A stretch of 64,000 bases of DNA from a virus: the IMG/VR virus record IMGVR_UViG_3300036863_000086, positions 1 to 64,000 of that record. One strand, written 5' to 3'. Positions 6,839 through 15,527 of this stretch are shown here, in pieces (the stretch's first letter is position 1; every line of letters begins with the position of its first letter). The notes beneath the pieces were generated by a model. The model had not been told where the DNA came from. It was given only the letters and a program-made list of their open reading frames with translations, and ran no database searches. The position numbers and the translations under genes are program-made.

Positions 6839-9163
6839 TTAACTTGGTTGATGTAATTGTCCAAGGTGTTGACCACCAGCGCTAGTACCACTCGACTTGA
6901 GCGCGACGGTCCAGCCAATGCCCAAATAACTCTGCTGATCGGCAGTAGCGACTTGTGTTCCATATGTGCCAATGGCATGCTGAGTTCCATCATCAGTTAC
7001 CGCACCAGAAACGCGGCCGTCTGTGCCAGTACCAAAGCTGCTTGCACGAATAGTATCGCCGGCTGGTGGCGTCCATGAAGCTGTTGCAGCAGTGCCAGGA
7101 TTTGTACGATCAAAGAATGCAGAGACAATGACATCATTAGCGGCAGTTGTCGTAACGTTCGGACTCGTCACGGTTGCTGAATTACTTGTCTTTGTCGAAG
7201 AGTCAAAGATATCGACAATAGCAGGATCGATACCAGAATATGCAACAAGATCAATTGACCCGTGTCCATTAACATCGGTATTCAAATTGACCACTGAGCC
7301 TGGATCTCCAGATGCAGCAGCTTTCTTATAAAGGCGACTTGCAAGCTCACCAGCGCCAGAAGAAAGTAGCCGTGGCGTAAGCGCAATCCATCCTGCTGGA
7401 GCAGTCAATACTGGAGAAACCTGTGCAGGCCCAAGCCATGTATTTCTATCGACCGCTGCGTGAACGATAAAAAGATCAAACGTCTGCGCACTGGTAGCCG
7501 TGATACCAAAAATATAGTTCACTCCAGCGCCAGCGGTCTGTGCAAATGAGGTTGAAGTACCAGAGTCAGTAAGTGTCAATCCATCGAGGTTTGCACCAGA
7601 GTAAAGTCTAACGTCAACGACGTTATTCGTTCCGTCCCAAAGCGTTTTGAACTCCACACGGTGCCAAACGTTTGCTGCTGGCACGCCGCCACCAAGCGTT
7701 AATCTTGTTGCACCACCAGAAACATCACGAACAATAATGTTCCCTGTAGTATCAATGCCTACCCCAAACGTATTCCCGGTTGTTGGGTTTTGCTGAAAGA
7801 TCCTAGTAATTTGCGTCGGCAGTGCGGTTCGATAGAAATAGAACCGACCGTAGTACGGTTGATTTGCAACCTGCGTGCCAAAGCTACTGGTCCAGCTCGT
7901 GCTTGACGATGTCCCTGCTGTCACAGCGTAATGAATGGCTGAGGTTCCGAGATGCGACTGTGCTGTTGAATACGTCGGCGGCTGTGAAACACTCACAGAG
8001 TCCCATGGATTTGAACCAACGGTATTTGAGTTTGCGACAGTAACAGTTGCAGCGTTGGTGCCTTCTCCAGCATTCTTGAGCCCAGTTCGCGTACTCGTGT
8101 GCCACAACAGCATGCCGTCACCAGCTTGTATCGCACTGGGGACCGTGATGGACTGAGCCGCTGAATTGTTAAATCCCTTCGACGTTCCAGCACGAAACAA
8201 TCCCGTCCCCACAGGGGCCGGAACGTCAGACATATCTGGGTTGTAAAACGCATCGGCTGCGAGCGCCTTGTATGCAGTGAGAGCGCTTGCCGAGGTATTG
8301 ATACACTCACCAGTACCAGCGGTTGAACCGAACCACGCAATACCCTTGATTTGCGGGTATGTTGATTTCAGTAACGTCTGCACACGGCTGATATATGTTG
8401 CCTTATTCGTATTAGTACTAACATCTACCTTGCCCCATTCGCCCCAGATCATCGGCATATCGTGGCGGCCAGGTTTCGTGTTTAGCATCCAATCGAGCAT
8501 TGGATACTTCGTGGTGATCACATAGTCTGCTGTATCAGTACTCGACGCATTTCCGTACGGGTCATAGCCGATCCAGTCGATGTAGGCGTCACCAGGGTAC
8601 AGCGTATTCATTCGGCCAATCGTAGTGGTATATCCACTCGGCTTGAATACCCACACCACATTAGTTGCACCTTGTGCCACAAAAACGTCATGCACGTGCC
8701 GCGCAGCAGATGCATACTCAGCGTCGGTGCCATAGGTGCCACCCTGGGCCGTCGAGCTGGCGTTCATCTCATTGTGGAAAACCATTAAGAACTTCTTGCC
8801 AAAGTCACGCATATTCTGCGCAGTAGGAATAACATACGTATTGTCATAGGTTCCTGCTGCAATATCGGCCCATTTGAATTGTGTTGTTGTGCCATAAATT
8901 CTTGGTACCCAATGGATCATTAAGATTCGGCCTTCATTTGCTAAGACTATCTCATCGGCGTTCGGGAACGTGCCAGTGAAATCATTCCAGTCATGGTAAG
9001 AAACGACGTAATTAAGAATGCTATTAGTGCTTGCGGTTCGGCCAACTTGCGTCTCATGATTGCGCAGTCGAGTCAGAAACGACGTGGAGGTATCACAGGT
9101 ATTACCAGGGTAGTATCCGAATAGACACCCAGAGCTTGGAACGAGCTTGTCTGATAGTGTCAT
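6839..9163 (-). CDS. Tail protein with GH26-like glycoside hydrolase domain
   Basis: 774 residues. Roughly residues 15-300 look like a GH26 (beta-mannanase type) TIM barrel: MVFHNEMN contains the expected acid/base Glu and MIWGEWG the nucleophile Glu. The remainder contains beta-rich domains, including a region around residues 400-570 resembling laminin-G/concanavalin-like carbohydrate binding. Likely a virion-borne enzyme that cuts host surface polysaccharide during adsorption. ATGA overlap with the preceding gene. Confidence 0.75.
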   Translation of the reverse strand: MTLSDKLVPSSGCLFGYYPGNTCDTSTSFLTRLRNHETQVGRTASTNSILNYVVSYHDWNDFTGTFPNADEIVLANEGRILMIHWVPRIYGTTTQFKWADIAAGTYDNTYVIPTAQNMRDFGKKFLMVFHNEMNASSTAQGGTYGTDAEYASAARHVHDVFVAQGATNVVWVFKPSGYTTTIGRMNTLYPGDAYIDWIGYDPYGNASSTDTADYVITTKYPMLDWMLNTKPGRHDMPMIWGEWGKVDVSTNTNKATYISRVQTLLKSTYPQIKGIAWFGSTAGTGECINTSASALTAYKALAADAFYNPDMSDVPAPVGTGLFRAGTSKGFNNSAAQSITVPSAIQAGDGMLLWHTSTRTGLKNAGEGTNAATVTVANSNTVGSNPWDSVSVSQPPTYSTAQSHLGTSAIHYAVTAGTSSSTSWTSSFGTQVANQPYYGRFYFYRTALPTQITRIFQQNPTTGNTFGVGIDTTGNIIVRDVSGGATRLTLGGGVPAANVWHRVEFKTLWDGTNNVVDVRLYSGANLDGLTLTDSGTSTSFAQTAGAGVNYIFGITATSAQTFDLFIVHAAVDRNTWLGPAQVSPVLTAPAGWIALTPRLLSSGAGELASRLYKKAAASGDPGSVVNLNTDVNGHGSIDLVAYSGIDPAIVDIFDSSTKTSNSATVTSPNVTTTAANDVIVSAFFDRTNPGTAATASWTPPAGDTIRASSFGTGTDGRVSGAVTDDGTQHAIGTYGTQVATADQQSYLGIGWTVALKSSGTSAGGQHLGQLHQPS

Positions 9164-9342
9164 CCGACGATCTCACTTCCTTGGTTCGGATCACGAAATG
9201 TATCGTCTGTGCGCACCAGAGTAATGCTAGCCAGAAGCGTATCCAAAATCGCCTCACGGTCATTACGGCTCGCTTCAAAACCACCAAGCTGCGAGAACTG
9301 TCGAAGCAGCCGCACGAAGTCCGTTTCAGTCATGGCAGCCAT
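9160..9342 (-). CDS. Small hypothetical protein in tail operon
   Basis: 60 residues, mostly helical. It is coupled on both sides: ATG overlaps the upstream stop in a TAATG junction and its stop overlaps the GH26 gene start. No recognised family. Context suggests a minor tail or assembly component. Confidence 0.55.
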   Translation of the reverse strand: MAAMTETDFVRLLRQFSQLGGFEASRNDREAILDTLLASITLVRTDDTFRDPNQGSEIVG

Positions 9343-10043
9343 TACGGAACCTTGTCTTCCAATTCAACAATAACCGAAAGCTGCGCGCCACTTGATCCTT
9401 GGTCAATATTCATCGAGAGCAGGTCATCAGCAATAAGGTCAAGCGTTGAAAACGTCGTGACATTCGTGTTGATCGCCTGGCCAACAGTAATTGTTGGTTT
9501 GCTGCTGCTAATCATTGTCACGCCATTTTTACGCAGGTCAACCTGTATGGACAGTCCAGTTGATCCAACCGTGCCAAGACAACAGCGGATGCCAATCAGC
9601 GTTGCTGAGCGCTTGACACGATACTTATATGTTCCGACCGTTGGGCTTGAAACCGTATCAAACGTAAAGTTCGCTTCTCGAAATCTGCCTGGCATACCGT
9701 GGTCGTGATCGAGCCCCGAAACTTGTGGCCCAATGCCTATTATTGGAGAACGACTATATGTGCTGTTCGTGACAACTGTTATCCCAATTGATGGGCCATC
9801 TAACCAGGCACTACCACCAGCGGTCGTCGTCCCTTTGAGGAATTTGCCAATTGTTGCAGTTTGCGGCTGCCCGTCGAGGTCGTAGCCGACTTTATCTTCA
9901 AGTCCAACAGTTGCTTGCGACGTGCGATCATGAACATTCGAGTGATCAGCGTTTGGATCGGTATTCCCACCAAGCGGTTTCCCTGTAACGTCAGGGATAA
10001 TGTCCCTTTCTTGTGGATAACTTGTCTGGCCTAATGTGGCCAT
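9342..10043 (-). CDS. Minor tail/structural protein
   Basis: 233 residues. The N-terminus is polar with GKFLKGTTTAGGSAWLDGPS, a pattern typical of phage tail fibre or baseplate proteins, and a beta-rich C-terminal half (KYRVKRSATLIGIRCC, IQVDLRKNGV) resembles small carbohydrate-binding or fibre-head domains. Position between other tail genes supports a structural role. Confidence 0.5.
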   Translation of the reverse strand: MATLGQTSYPQERDIIPDVTGKPLGGNTDPNADHSNVHDRTSQATVGLEDKVGYDLDGQPQTATIGKFLKGTTTAGGSAWLDGPSIGITVVTNSTYSRSPIIGIGPQVSGLDHDHGMPGRFREANFTFDTVSSPTVGTYKYRVKRSATLIGIRCCLGTVGSTGLSIQVDLRKNGVTMISSSKPTITVGQAINTNVTTFSTLDLIADDLLSMNIDQGSSGAQLSVIVELEDKVP

Positions 10044-10052
10044 GGCACCCTC

Positions 10053-10301
10053 CTACGCCGGCGCAATTTGCGTGACCGTGCCAGCTCCACCACGGAACCA
10101 CAGGGCGCCGCCCTGGACGTAAAGAAACCCGCCTCCGGTTGTCGGCGAGCTACCAGGAACTTCAATTGCTTCGCCGATGTGCGCAACGCCGGTTGTCGCC
10201 GCGCCGGTACCACCCTTTTCAATATTTTTCAATCGCCTCTGGATATCCCAGGCCCATGCGCGGAAATCGTGGTACTGATCAAGTGGGCTATTAATACTCA
10301 T
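10053..10301 (-). CDS. Small minor tail protein
   Basis: 82 residues. The C-terminal GGALWFRGGAGTVTQIAPA is a recurring ending of minor tail proteins in actinophages (recognised from memory). The N-terminus has an amphipathic helix that may trimerise. Its start overlaps the end of the upstream gene in an ATGA junction. Confidence 0.6.
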   Translation of the reverse strand: MSINSPLDQYHDFRAWAWDIQRRLKNIEKGGTGAATTGVAHIGEAIEVPGSSPTTGGGFLYVQGGALWFRGGAGTVTQIAPA

Positions 10302-11845
10302 ACCAACTCACCTCCCTCAACATAAATGTTCACGGATTCTTCGTCATTGGTACCGACTGTTAGCTGATAACCAGTCGTCCTGAGAACTTTATCAAACTGG
10401 TCATACCCATTATCGATTCGAATTCGCGCACTGTCCCCAGGACTAAACGTTCCAATGAATGGAAGGTCACGGCCCTTCATCGTGAGCGTCGGGATCGTCG
10501 AAGACGCTTTACGCAAATTCAAATCTTTTCTCGCCTGAGTCTCGACCTGTGTACCACTTTTCGCATTTTTTGTTTCAACTTCGCCTTCCATAAGACCATA
10601 CTTAGTCATCGATTGCGCGTCGGAAACAACGCGGACAATCATCGCTTCGCCGTCGCCTGGCCCAAGACCGGCGTCGTTGTTAACAATCGTTGACGCAGCC
10701 CGTGGTAAGCTATAATCAGTGAGATTTGACTTGTACTCAAGAACTGTCGGAATAGTGTTCCCCCGTCGTGGGACGTACGTACGAAACTGGCGCGTCGTGG
10801 CGTCAATACTATAGTCAAATCCTGTCACGACATTATTCGCCAAGTTCTGAATTTCATTAAGTAGATTTGGGCGCTCCCAAAAGTTGTACGTCACAGTAAA
10901 CCCGAGTGCTGGACCATTCGTATGCTTATCAATAATGTGAAGATTGCCGAATGACTTCGCCTGTGACATTGTGATGAGTGTTCCAGCAATCGCTGGCCCA
11001 TTGGATGTAGTAGGAAACGTCATCGTCTTATCAATTCGACGAAAGTTAAAATAAGAAAGCAAGCCGTTGGCCGTCAGGTGAATAACCTTCTCAGAGGCAT
11101 TGCCACTGATTTGCCACAGGGGGCCAGCAAAGATCAGTGAGCCCTTACGCCACAACCACAGCTCATGAACACCTTCTTCAACCGTCAAACGGGAGACATT
11201 TGGATGAAAAACTGGAAGATCAACTCGTAGCTCTCCAGCATCATTCAACATGTCTTCCATTTGAATGTTGAAGTATGGAAGCTGTGCAACACGCTTTCCA
11301 AACTTTGTTCTTGTTTCAAGCACATAGACTGCCGACTGGCCAAATGGCGCACTTGTAACGAGCGTGATTTGCGTTGGAGGAGGCGGTGGCGGCGGAGCTG
11401 GGACGAATTCACCGTCGTAACCAATTGTTCCGTCATACGACGTATTGTGATCGTCATAGGAAAGTCCAGTAATAACATCAGAAGGTACAGAGGCGACCAG
11501 TCCATTAATAGTAATCTGTGCAGTAACGGCGAAAACAGTTGCACTGTTAATTGCCGCAAATGTACCAGGAAGACCATCAATTGTAATCTGAGCTGTAACA
11601 GCTACAACAGGCGTATCAGCTATTGCTTCGAGTGCATCAATCGAGATAACGGCAACAGCAGCGAGGACTGTCGCGTCACCTGCTGCAAGACCATCAATGG
11701 TAATGAGGCCAACATCAGCAGCGACCGGCGTATCTGTAACTGCGATTTGGCCATCAATAGTGATTTGGGCAACGGCAGCGTTAACAGTGGCGTCACCAGC
11801 AGATTGACGCCCTAGAAGATCGTTAACATGCTGCCAACCTGGCAC
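10298..11845 (-). CDS. Large minor tail protein, Gp37-like (baseplate hub region)
   Basis: 515 residues. Residues 15-125 carry about five degenerate repeats of 23-26 residues with the core ITIDGL (some ISIDAL or ITINGL), then a run of eight prolines near residue 150. The rest, including FNIQMEDMLNDAGELRVDLP and ELWLWRKGSLIFAGPLW, resembles siphovirus ReqiPepy6 Gp37-like tail proteins found downstream of Dit proteins. The repeats look like an added stalk or spacer. Confidence 0.6.
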   Translation of the reverse strand: MPGWQHVNDLLGRQSAGDATVNAAVAQITIDGQIAVTDTPVAADVGLITIDGLAAGDATVLAAVAVISIDALEAIADTPVVAVTAQITIDGLPGTFAAINSATVFAVTAQITINGLVASVPSDVITGLSYDDHNTSYDGTIGYDGEFVPAPPPPPPPTQITLVTSAPFGQSAVYVLETRTKFGKRVAQLPYFNIQMEDMLNDAGELRVDLPVFHPNVSRLTVEEGVHELWLWRKGSLIFAGPLWQISGNASEKVIHLTANGLLSYFNFRRIDKTMTFPTTSNGPAIAGTLITMSQAKSFGNLHIIDKHTNGPALGFTVTYNFWERPNLLNEIQNLANNVVTGFDYSIDATTRQFRTYVPRRGNTIPTVLEYKSNLTDYSLPRAASTIVNNDAGLGPGDGEAMIVRVVSDAQSMTKYGLMEGEVETKNAKSGTQVETQARKDLNLRKASSTIPTLTMKGRDLPFIGTFSPGDSARIRIDNGYDQFDKVLRTTGYQLTVGTNDEESVNIYVEGGELV

Positions 11846-12466
11846 TTACGAAAGCACCTTTCCTTTTGGAACACACATTGAAGCACTTTGCTTTTCCCTA
11901 TACTCAGGATTAGCCCAATCTTGTAGTCGGCGCCGGCTAAGCTTTTCATTCCTCTGGCTCCATGCATCACTACTACGATCCGCAACTAATCCAGCTTCGC
12001 TGAGTGTGCGTGACCTGATATTGTGCTTTCGCATAAACCTGCGAACAGCAGCGGGACTGACGCCGACCAACTCCGCAATCGCCATCTGCGTCTTATTTTC
12101 AACTAGATAGAGCCTGCGGACTTCCTCGGCCCCCAGTTTCTCCAAAGCACCAAAACCAGTTACTATTCTTATGGCTTCTACGTGTGGTAGAAGCTCAATA
12201 AGTGCTTCCCGCTTTACTAAGCAATACGGTATCAGATTGTTAATGACATAAAGGAGATCCTCTCTACGTTCAATAAGCAAGTTATGCACAGGTTTGGAAT
12301 TGGTATTGACATTTTGTTTTGTACGAATTTTCCCACACCTCATAAACTGTTGCATGGCAATTAAACTATCCAAGTGAGTATTACTCCAGGATAATGACGC
12401 TTTTCTGGCATGCCAACCTACATGACCTTCGCCATCGAAATAACCAGCAACGTAGCTCCAGTTCAT
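11846..12466 (-). CDS. LAGLIDADG homing endonuclease
   Basis: 206 residues from ATG 12466, which has GAGG upstream and begins after the stop of the previous gene. Near the N-terminus VAGYFDGEGHVGW is the first LAGLIDADG helix with catalytic acid. The C-terminus has a resolvase-like HTH (AIAELVGVSPAAVRRFM) and a basic tail. Free-standing, inserted between two tail genes. Such proteins cut intron- or insert-free alleles and spread by repair. Confidence 0.85.
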   Translation of the reverse strand: MNWSYVAGYFDGEGHVGWHARKASLSWSNTHLDSLIAMQQFMRCGKIRTKQNVNTNSKPVHNLLIERREDLLYVINNLIPYCLVKREALIELLPHVEAIRIVTGFGALEKLGAEEVRRLYLVENKTQMAIAELVGVSPAAVRRFMRKHNIRSRTLSEAGLVADRSSDAWSQRNEKLSRRRLQDWANPEYREKQSASMCVPKGKVLS

Positions 12467-12473
12467 AATTACC

Positions 12474-12803
12474 TCACGATAAGATTTTCCAAGCATAACT
12501 GCGTCCCGTGCCGGACGTTTGCTTCAGCGTAAATTTGCACGAAATATCGCTGGGAACTGGCAGTGACTGCTTGATCATTGAGGACTGTGCGTTACGAATC
12601 ACCAATGGTGGATACATGAGTCGCTCAGCTCCAGCGGTCAACACGGTGTAGTACACACGAAGCTCAGTTTCATCGCCATCTGCCATGTTGGCGCAGTCAA
12701 CAAAAAGCGTGTACACCTTTGCGCCCGTCAAAGTTGCAAGGGTATGCTCGGTGCTAATTGTAGCGGCTTGCGTGCCAGATGCTTCCAGAACGACTGCTGA
12801 CAT
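12474..12803 (-). CDS. Hypothetical virion-associated protein
   Basis: 109 residues from ATG 12803, which follows a strong AGGAGGTGA. The frame stays open to a TTG at 12914 adjoining the upstream gene and would add 37 Tyr/Pro/Arg-rich residues, so a longer form is possible. The core is beta rich with a Cys-containing centre and resembles small tail-associated or decoration proteins in plan only. Confidence 0.55.
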   Translation of the reverse strand: MSAVVLEASGTQAATISTEHTLATLTGAKVYTLFVDCANMADGDETELRVYYTVLTAGAERLMYPPLVIRNAQSSMIKQSLPVPSDISCKFTLKQTSGTGRSYAWKILS

Positions 12804-12914
12804 CGGCTCACCTCCTAACGCGCTGTAGAATTTTGGAAAGCTCTTGGGATACGTGCGGCCATAATTTATTGGTACTGTGTACGCTCGCGGATATCGTAGG
12901 GGATATCGAGGCAA

Positions 12915-13730
12915 TCATCGTAGTCCTAAAATGGCAATGTCAACAATGCGCTCGACTGCATCAGTTGTCGTTGATGATGACCTTGCAGAAAGTCGCACAC
13001 CAGATGGGATGTTGAAAAAGAATGGTCCCCAAACCTGTGGCGTCACTTGGTCTTGGCCATTGCTCTTCAATTCTAAATCTGGAATAATGATTTTCTCAGA
13101 TGCCGCCGCGCCAACGGCAACGTCCACTGCGTAGTCAGCGACCAAACTTCTGTTGGTCGCATTGTTACCAAACATTACAATAACACCGCGATAGGCAGCG
13201 GTCGTTGAAGCAATAAGTTGTGCGTACGAGCCCTTTGTGTTGGCAACGGCTCCAGCATCAATAGCAGTTCCACCAGAGTTTGCAGTACTTGTGCCAAGTG
13301 AATCAATAATTTGAAATCCAAATTCACCAAACATCGATGCGGAAAGTGCATAACACGTGGCATAAAAGCTGACAAGCGTATCTGAACCTTGCATTCGTGC
13401 GGAGATCCGCTTGCCAGATGGAATCCATACTGGAATCCAGAAATGAAACGAGAGCCCGTTCCCTCCGCCATAGATATAGATATTTGGAATAATGATTGTT
13501 TCAGAGCCAGCAGCACCAACAGCAATATCAACGAGCATATCTTGAATATTCGAACTTGCACGGAAACAAAGAATGAGTACAGATGTCTCATACGTCGTTG
13601 ACGCGATGAGCTGTGTGTACGCAGTCTTTGTATTTGCCGTTGAGCTGGGGCCAATTTGGACGCCATGCGAACTCGATGGAGCTGGCCCACGCTCCATCGA
13701 TCCGTTTTCGAGTAATGCCCAGCTCGTCAT
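12915..13730 (-). CDS. Structural protein with tandem duplicated domain
   Basis: 271 residues made of two similar halves of about 115 residues. Each has NTKxxYxQLIAST, an aromatic beta stretch, VDIAVGAAxSExIIIP and IPSGxRxSAR. The halves are about 40 percent alike by eye. Likely a fibre or decoration protein arising by internal duplication. ATGA overlap with the next gene upstream. Confidence 0.55.
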   Translation of the reverse strand: MTSWALLENGSMERGPAPSSSHGVQIGPSSTANTKTAYTQLIASTTYETSVLILCFRASSNIQDMLVDIAVGAAGSETIIIPNIYIYGGGNGLSFHFWIPVWIPSGKRISARMQGSDTLVSFYATCYALSASMFGEFGFQIIDSLGTSTANSGGTAIDAGAVANTKGSYAQLIASTTAAYRGVIVMFGNNATNRSLVADYAVDVAVGAAASEKIIIPDLELKSNGQDQVTPQVWGPFFFNIPSGVRLSARSSSTTTDAVERIVDIAILGLR

Positions 13731-14167
13731 GAGAATGTCGCTTGGAAGAGTCCAGCGGTTGCCCAGGTAATCGTGAAGTTCCCACCAGTTGAGCTAACGT
13801 CAACGCCAAAGTCCTGCCACATAATGAGGCGACGAGCGGTATCAACACCACCAGATAGATTGTCATATACGACAGCAAACCTTGCAGTAATCGTTGATGC
13901 TGGCCAAACAGCATCGCCACCATCGAATGCCCAAATAAAGTTTGTTGTAGTAATCTGAACTGGGGTCGGCAGCACTATGCCACCAGCCACGTAGCCAGTT
14001 CCAGTAACTTCATTCGTCACGTCAGATTTGAATTCATGAGTGTTTTGATTCGGCACATACAATGATGTGCAAAGCATCACCTTCACTTCGTTAGCTACGT
14101 CAAGATCAACATCTTTCGCAAGCAAAGTCCTCAAAAAGTTTCTATAAACATGCGCTGTAACAGCCAA
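13727..14167 (-). CDS. Phage structural protein (common tail/head-associated family)
   Basis: 146 residues beginning MAVTAHVYRNFLRTLL and containing VKVMLCTSLYVPNQNTHEF and VTGTGYVAGG. This arrangement recurs in structural proteins of many phages (from memory). The gene at 34607 begins with a related plan, so the genome has two versions. Exact location in the virion is not evident. Confidence 0.6.
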   Translation of the reverse strand: MAVTAHVYRNFLRTLLAKDVDLDVANEVKVMLCTSLYVPNQNTHEFKSDVTNEVTGTGYVAGGIVLPTPVQITTTNFIWAFDGGDAVWPASTITARFAVVYDNLSGGVDTARRLIMWQDFGVDVSSTGGNFTITWATAGLFQATFS

Positions 14168-14178
14168 TGTTCACCTCC

Positions 14179-14670
14179 TCACGTGGCAACTGTAGCGCAA
14201 ATAGCCCACATATCAAACGAACTAAAAGAAGCTAATGGTATAAGCTCTGAGAACCATCCAGCGTCGTTATTCGTGCCGCCCCCAGGGCGGTCCCAAATAA
14301 CCTTCACGCTCTCATTTCCCTCATAGCCCCCTCCCAATACCTTCTTTCCAGCGGGACAGGTTGCACTAACAAGATACGACGCGCCAGGATGAAAGTCGGT
14401 AATAATGTGATTATTAACAACTTCATAGTTAGAAATACCTGGAGCGCCAGCAGGCCCCTGCGGGCCAGTCTGATTCCAATTCAACGCTGCAAAGCCGCTA
14501 GGGCACGTTGCAGCAGAGTCGATTGCAATTAGCGAGCCTTGCGCTGGATTGGTGGTTTTATAGCAACCATGGATAACACCATCAGGCCCAGGAATCGATG
14601 CATACGCAATAGCTCCAACAGTAACCACAAACGCTGCAACAATTCCTATAATTAAAGCTTTCTTAAGCAT
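14179..14670 (-). CDS. Secreted collagen-like protein
   Basis: 163 residues. The N-terminus is a signal peptide or membrane anchor (KKALIIGIVAAFVVTVGA), then GPDGVIHGCYK, ALNWNQTGPQGPAGAPG (short collagen-like Gly-x-y run) and a C-terminal domain with paired cysteines (TCPAGKKVLGGGY). The plan is typical of secreted proteins of actinobacteria, which helps place the host. A signal peptide inside a virion operon is unusual; it may be a moron displayed by the infected cell. Confidence 0.65.
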   Translation of the reverse strand: MLKKALIIGIVAAFVVTVGAIAYASIPGPDGVIHGCYKTTNPAQGSLIAIDSAATCPSGFAALNWNQTGPQGPAGAPGISNYEVVNNHIITDFHPGASYLVSATCPAGKKVLGGGYEGNESVKVIWDRPGGGTNNDAGWFSELIPLASFSSFDMWAICATVAT

Positions 14671-14679
14671 GGCACTCCT

Positions 14680-15519
14680 TTAACCAAGAGCAAACCAACG
14701 CATAGTCATGGTCTGTGCGCTTGCAACGGTGTTACGGAATCGAAATGTTGTTGACGTATAGCTATCAGTGCCAGCGACACCGCCAGGCCCACCACCAATG
14801 CCCTGCCCTGACCATAGCGCATGGACATAAACAGGCGTGAAACCAGCACCATGCGTGACAGTCTGGTAACCGCCTGAGTCAGTGGTGAACGTTTGTGGGC
14901 CGCCAAAGTGGAATCGCAGGGTAAAGTCACCGGATTGGCTCCCAGCCAAATATTTGCTAAACGAACCGTCATTGTCGACAATTCCACCACGACGCATTGG
15001 TGCAATCGTTGGCTTGAGACTTGTGATATTGGCGTTGACAATCGTTGTCACAGCAGCGCCAACAAAGACTCGTGCAAGTTTGAGTGTCGAAATTGGCGGC
15101 GTTGGGTCAACCGGCGAGCTAGAAGGCGTACCAGTCACGACTTCCAATGCCCACAGATTGCTACCACTTGAGTCGTAGATATTGTCATAGGCGTGTGCAA
15201 CAACGAGGTCGTTTCGACCAAGTGTTGCATGAGCAGCAGCAATTCCCTTGTTCACTGTGGCGTCGTTGTAACAACGATACATTCCTTGGGTAGCAGGCGT
15301 CGTGTCGCCACGAACATACGCAACACCAGAGGCGACATTGACGGTCATGTTCGGCGTGCCATTTTGCGTCACGTTCATATCCGTGCTTGTGACAACGCCA
15401 CCGTCTGTTGCAGTACCCTCCAATCCATTGGAGTCACGCATAAAGTCGTGCCAGAACGCACGATCAGCAGTTGCGTTATAGCTGAGCGCGTCGAGAAACT
15501 GTGGCGATTGCTCTGCCAT
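14680..15519 (-). CDS. Minor tail / baseplate protein
   Basis: 279 residues. NATADRAFWHDFMRDSNGLEG at the start and NVASGVAYVRGD with TTIVNANITS in the middle match minor tail proteins in phages of Gram-positive bacteria. The Gly-rich C-terminal domain may be a receptor-binding or fibre-tip fold. Lies directly after the Dit-like gene. Confidence 0.65.
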   Translation of the reverse strand: MAEQSPQFLDALSYNATADRAFWHDFMRDSNGLEGTATDGGVVTSTDMNVTQNGTPNMTVNVASGVAYVRGDTTPATQGMYRCYNDATVNKGIAAAHATLGRNDLVVAHAYDNIYDSSGSNLWALEVVTGTPSSSPVDPTPPISTLKLARVFVGAAVTTIVNANITSLKPTIAPMRRGGIVDNDGSFSKYLAGSQSGDFTLRFHFGGPQTFTTDSGGYQTVTHGAGFTPVYVHALWSGQGIGGGPGGVAGTDSYTSTTFRFRNTVASAQTMTMRWFALG

Positions 15520-15527
15520 GTCACCTC

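Noticed and set aside
6478-6993. 171-codon minus frame across the SNase and GH26 genes
   Set aside because: It overlaps two well-supported genes in another frame and has no domain.
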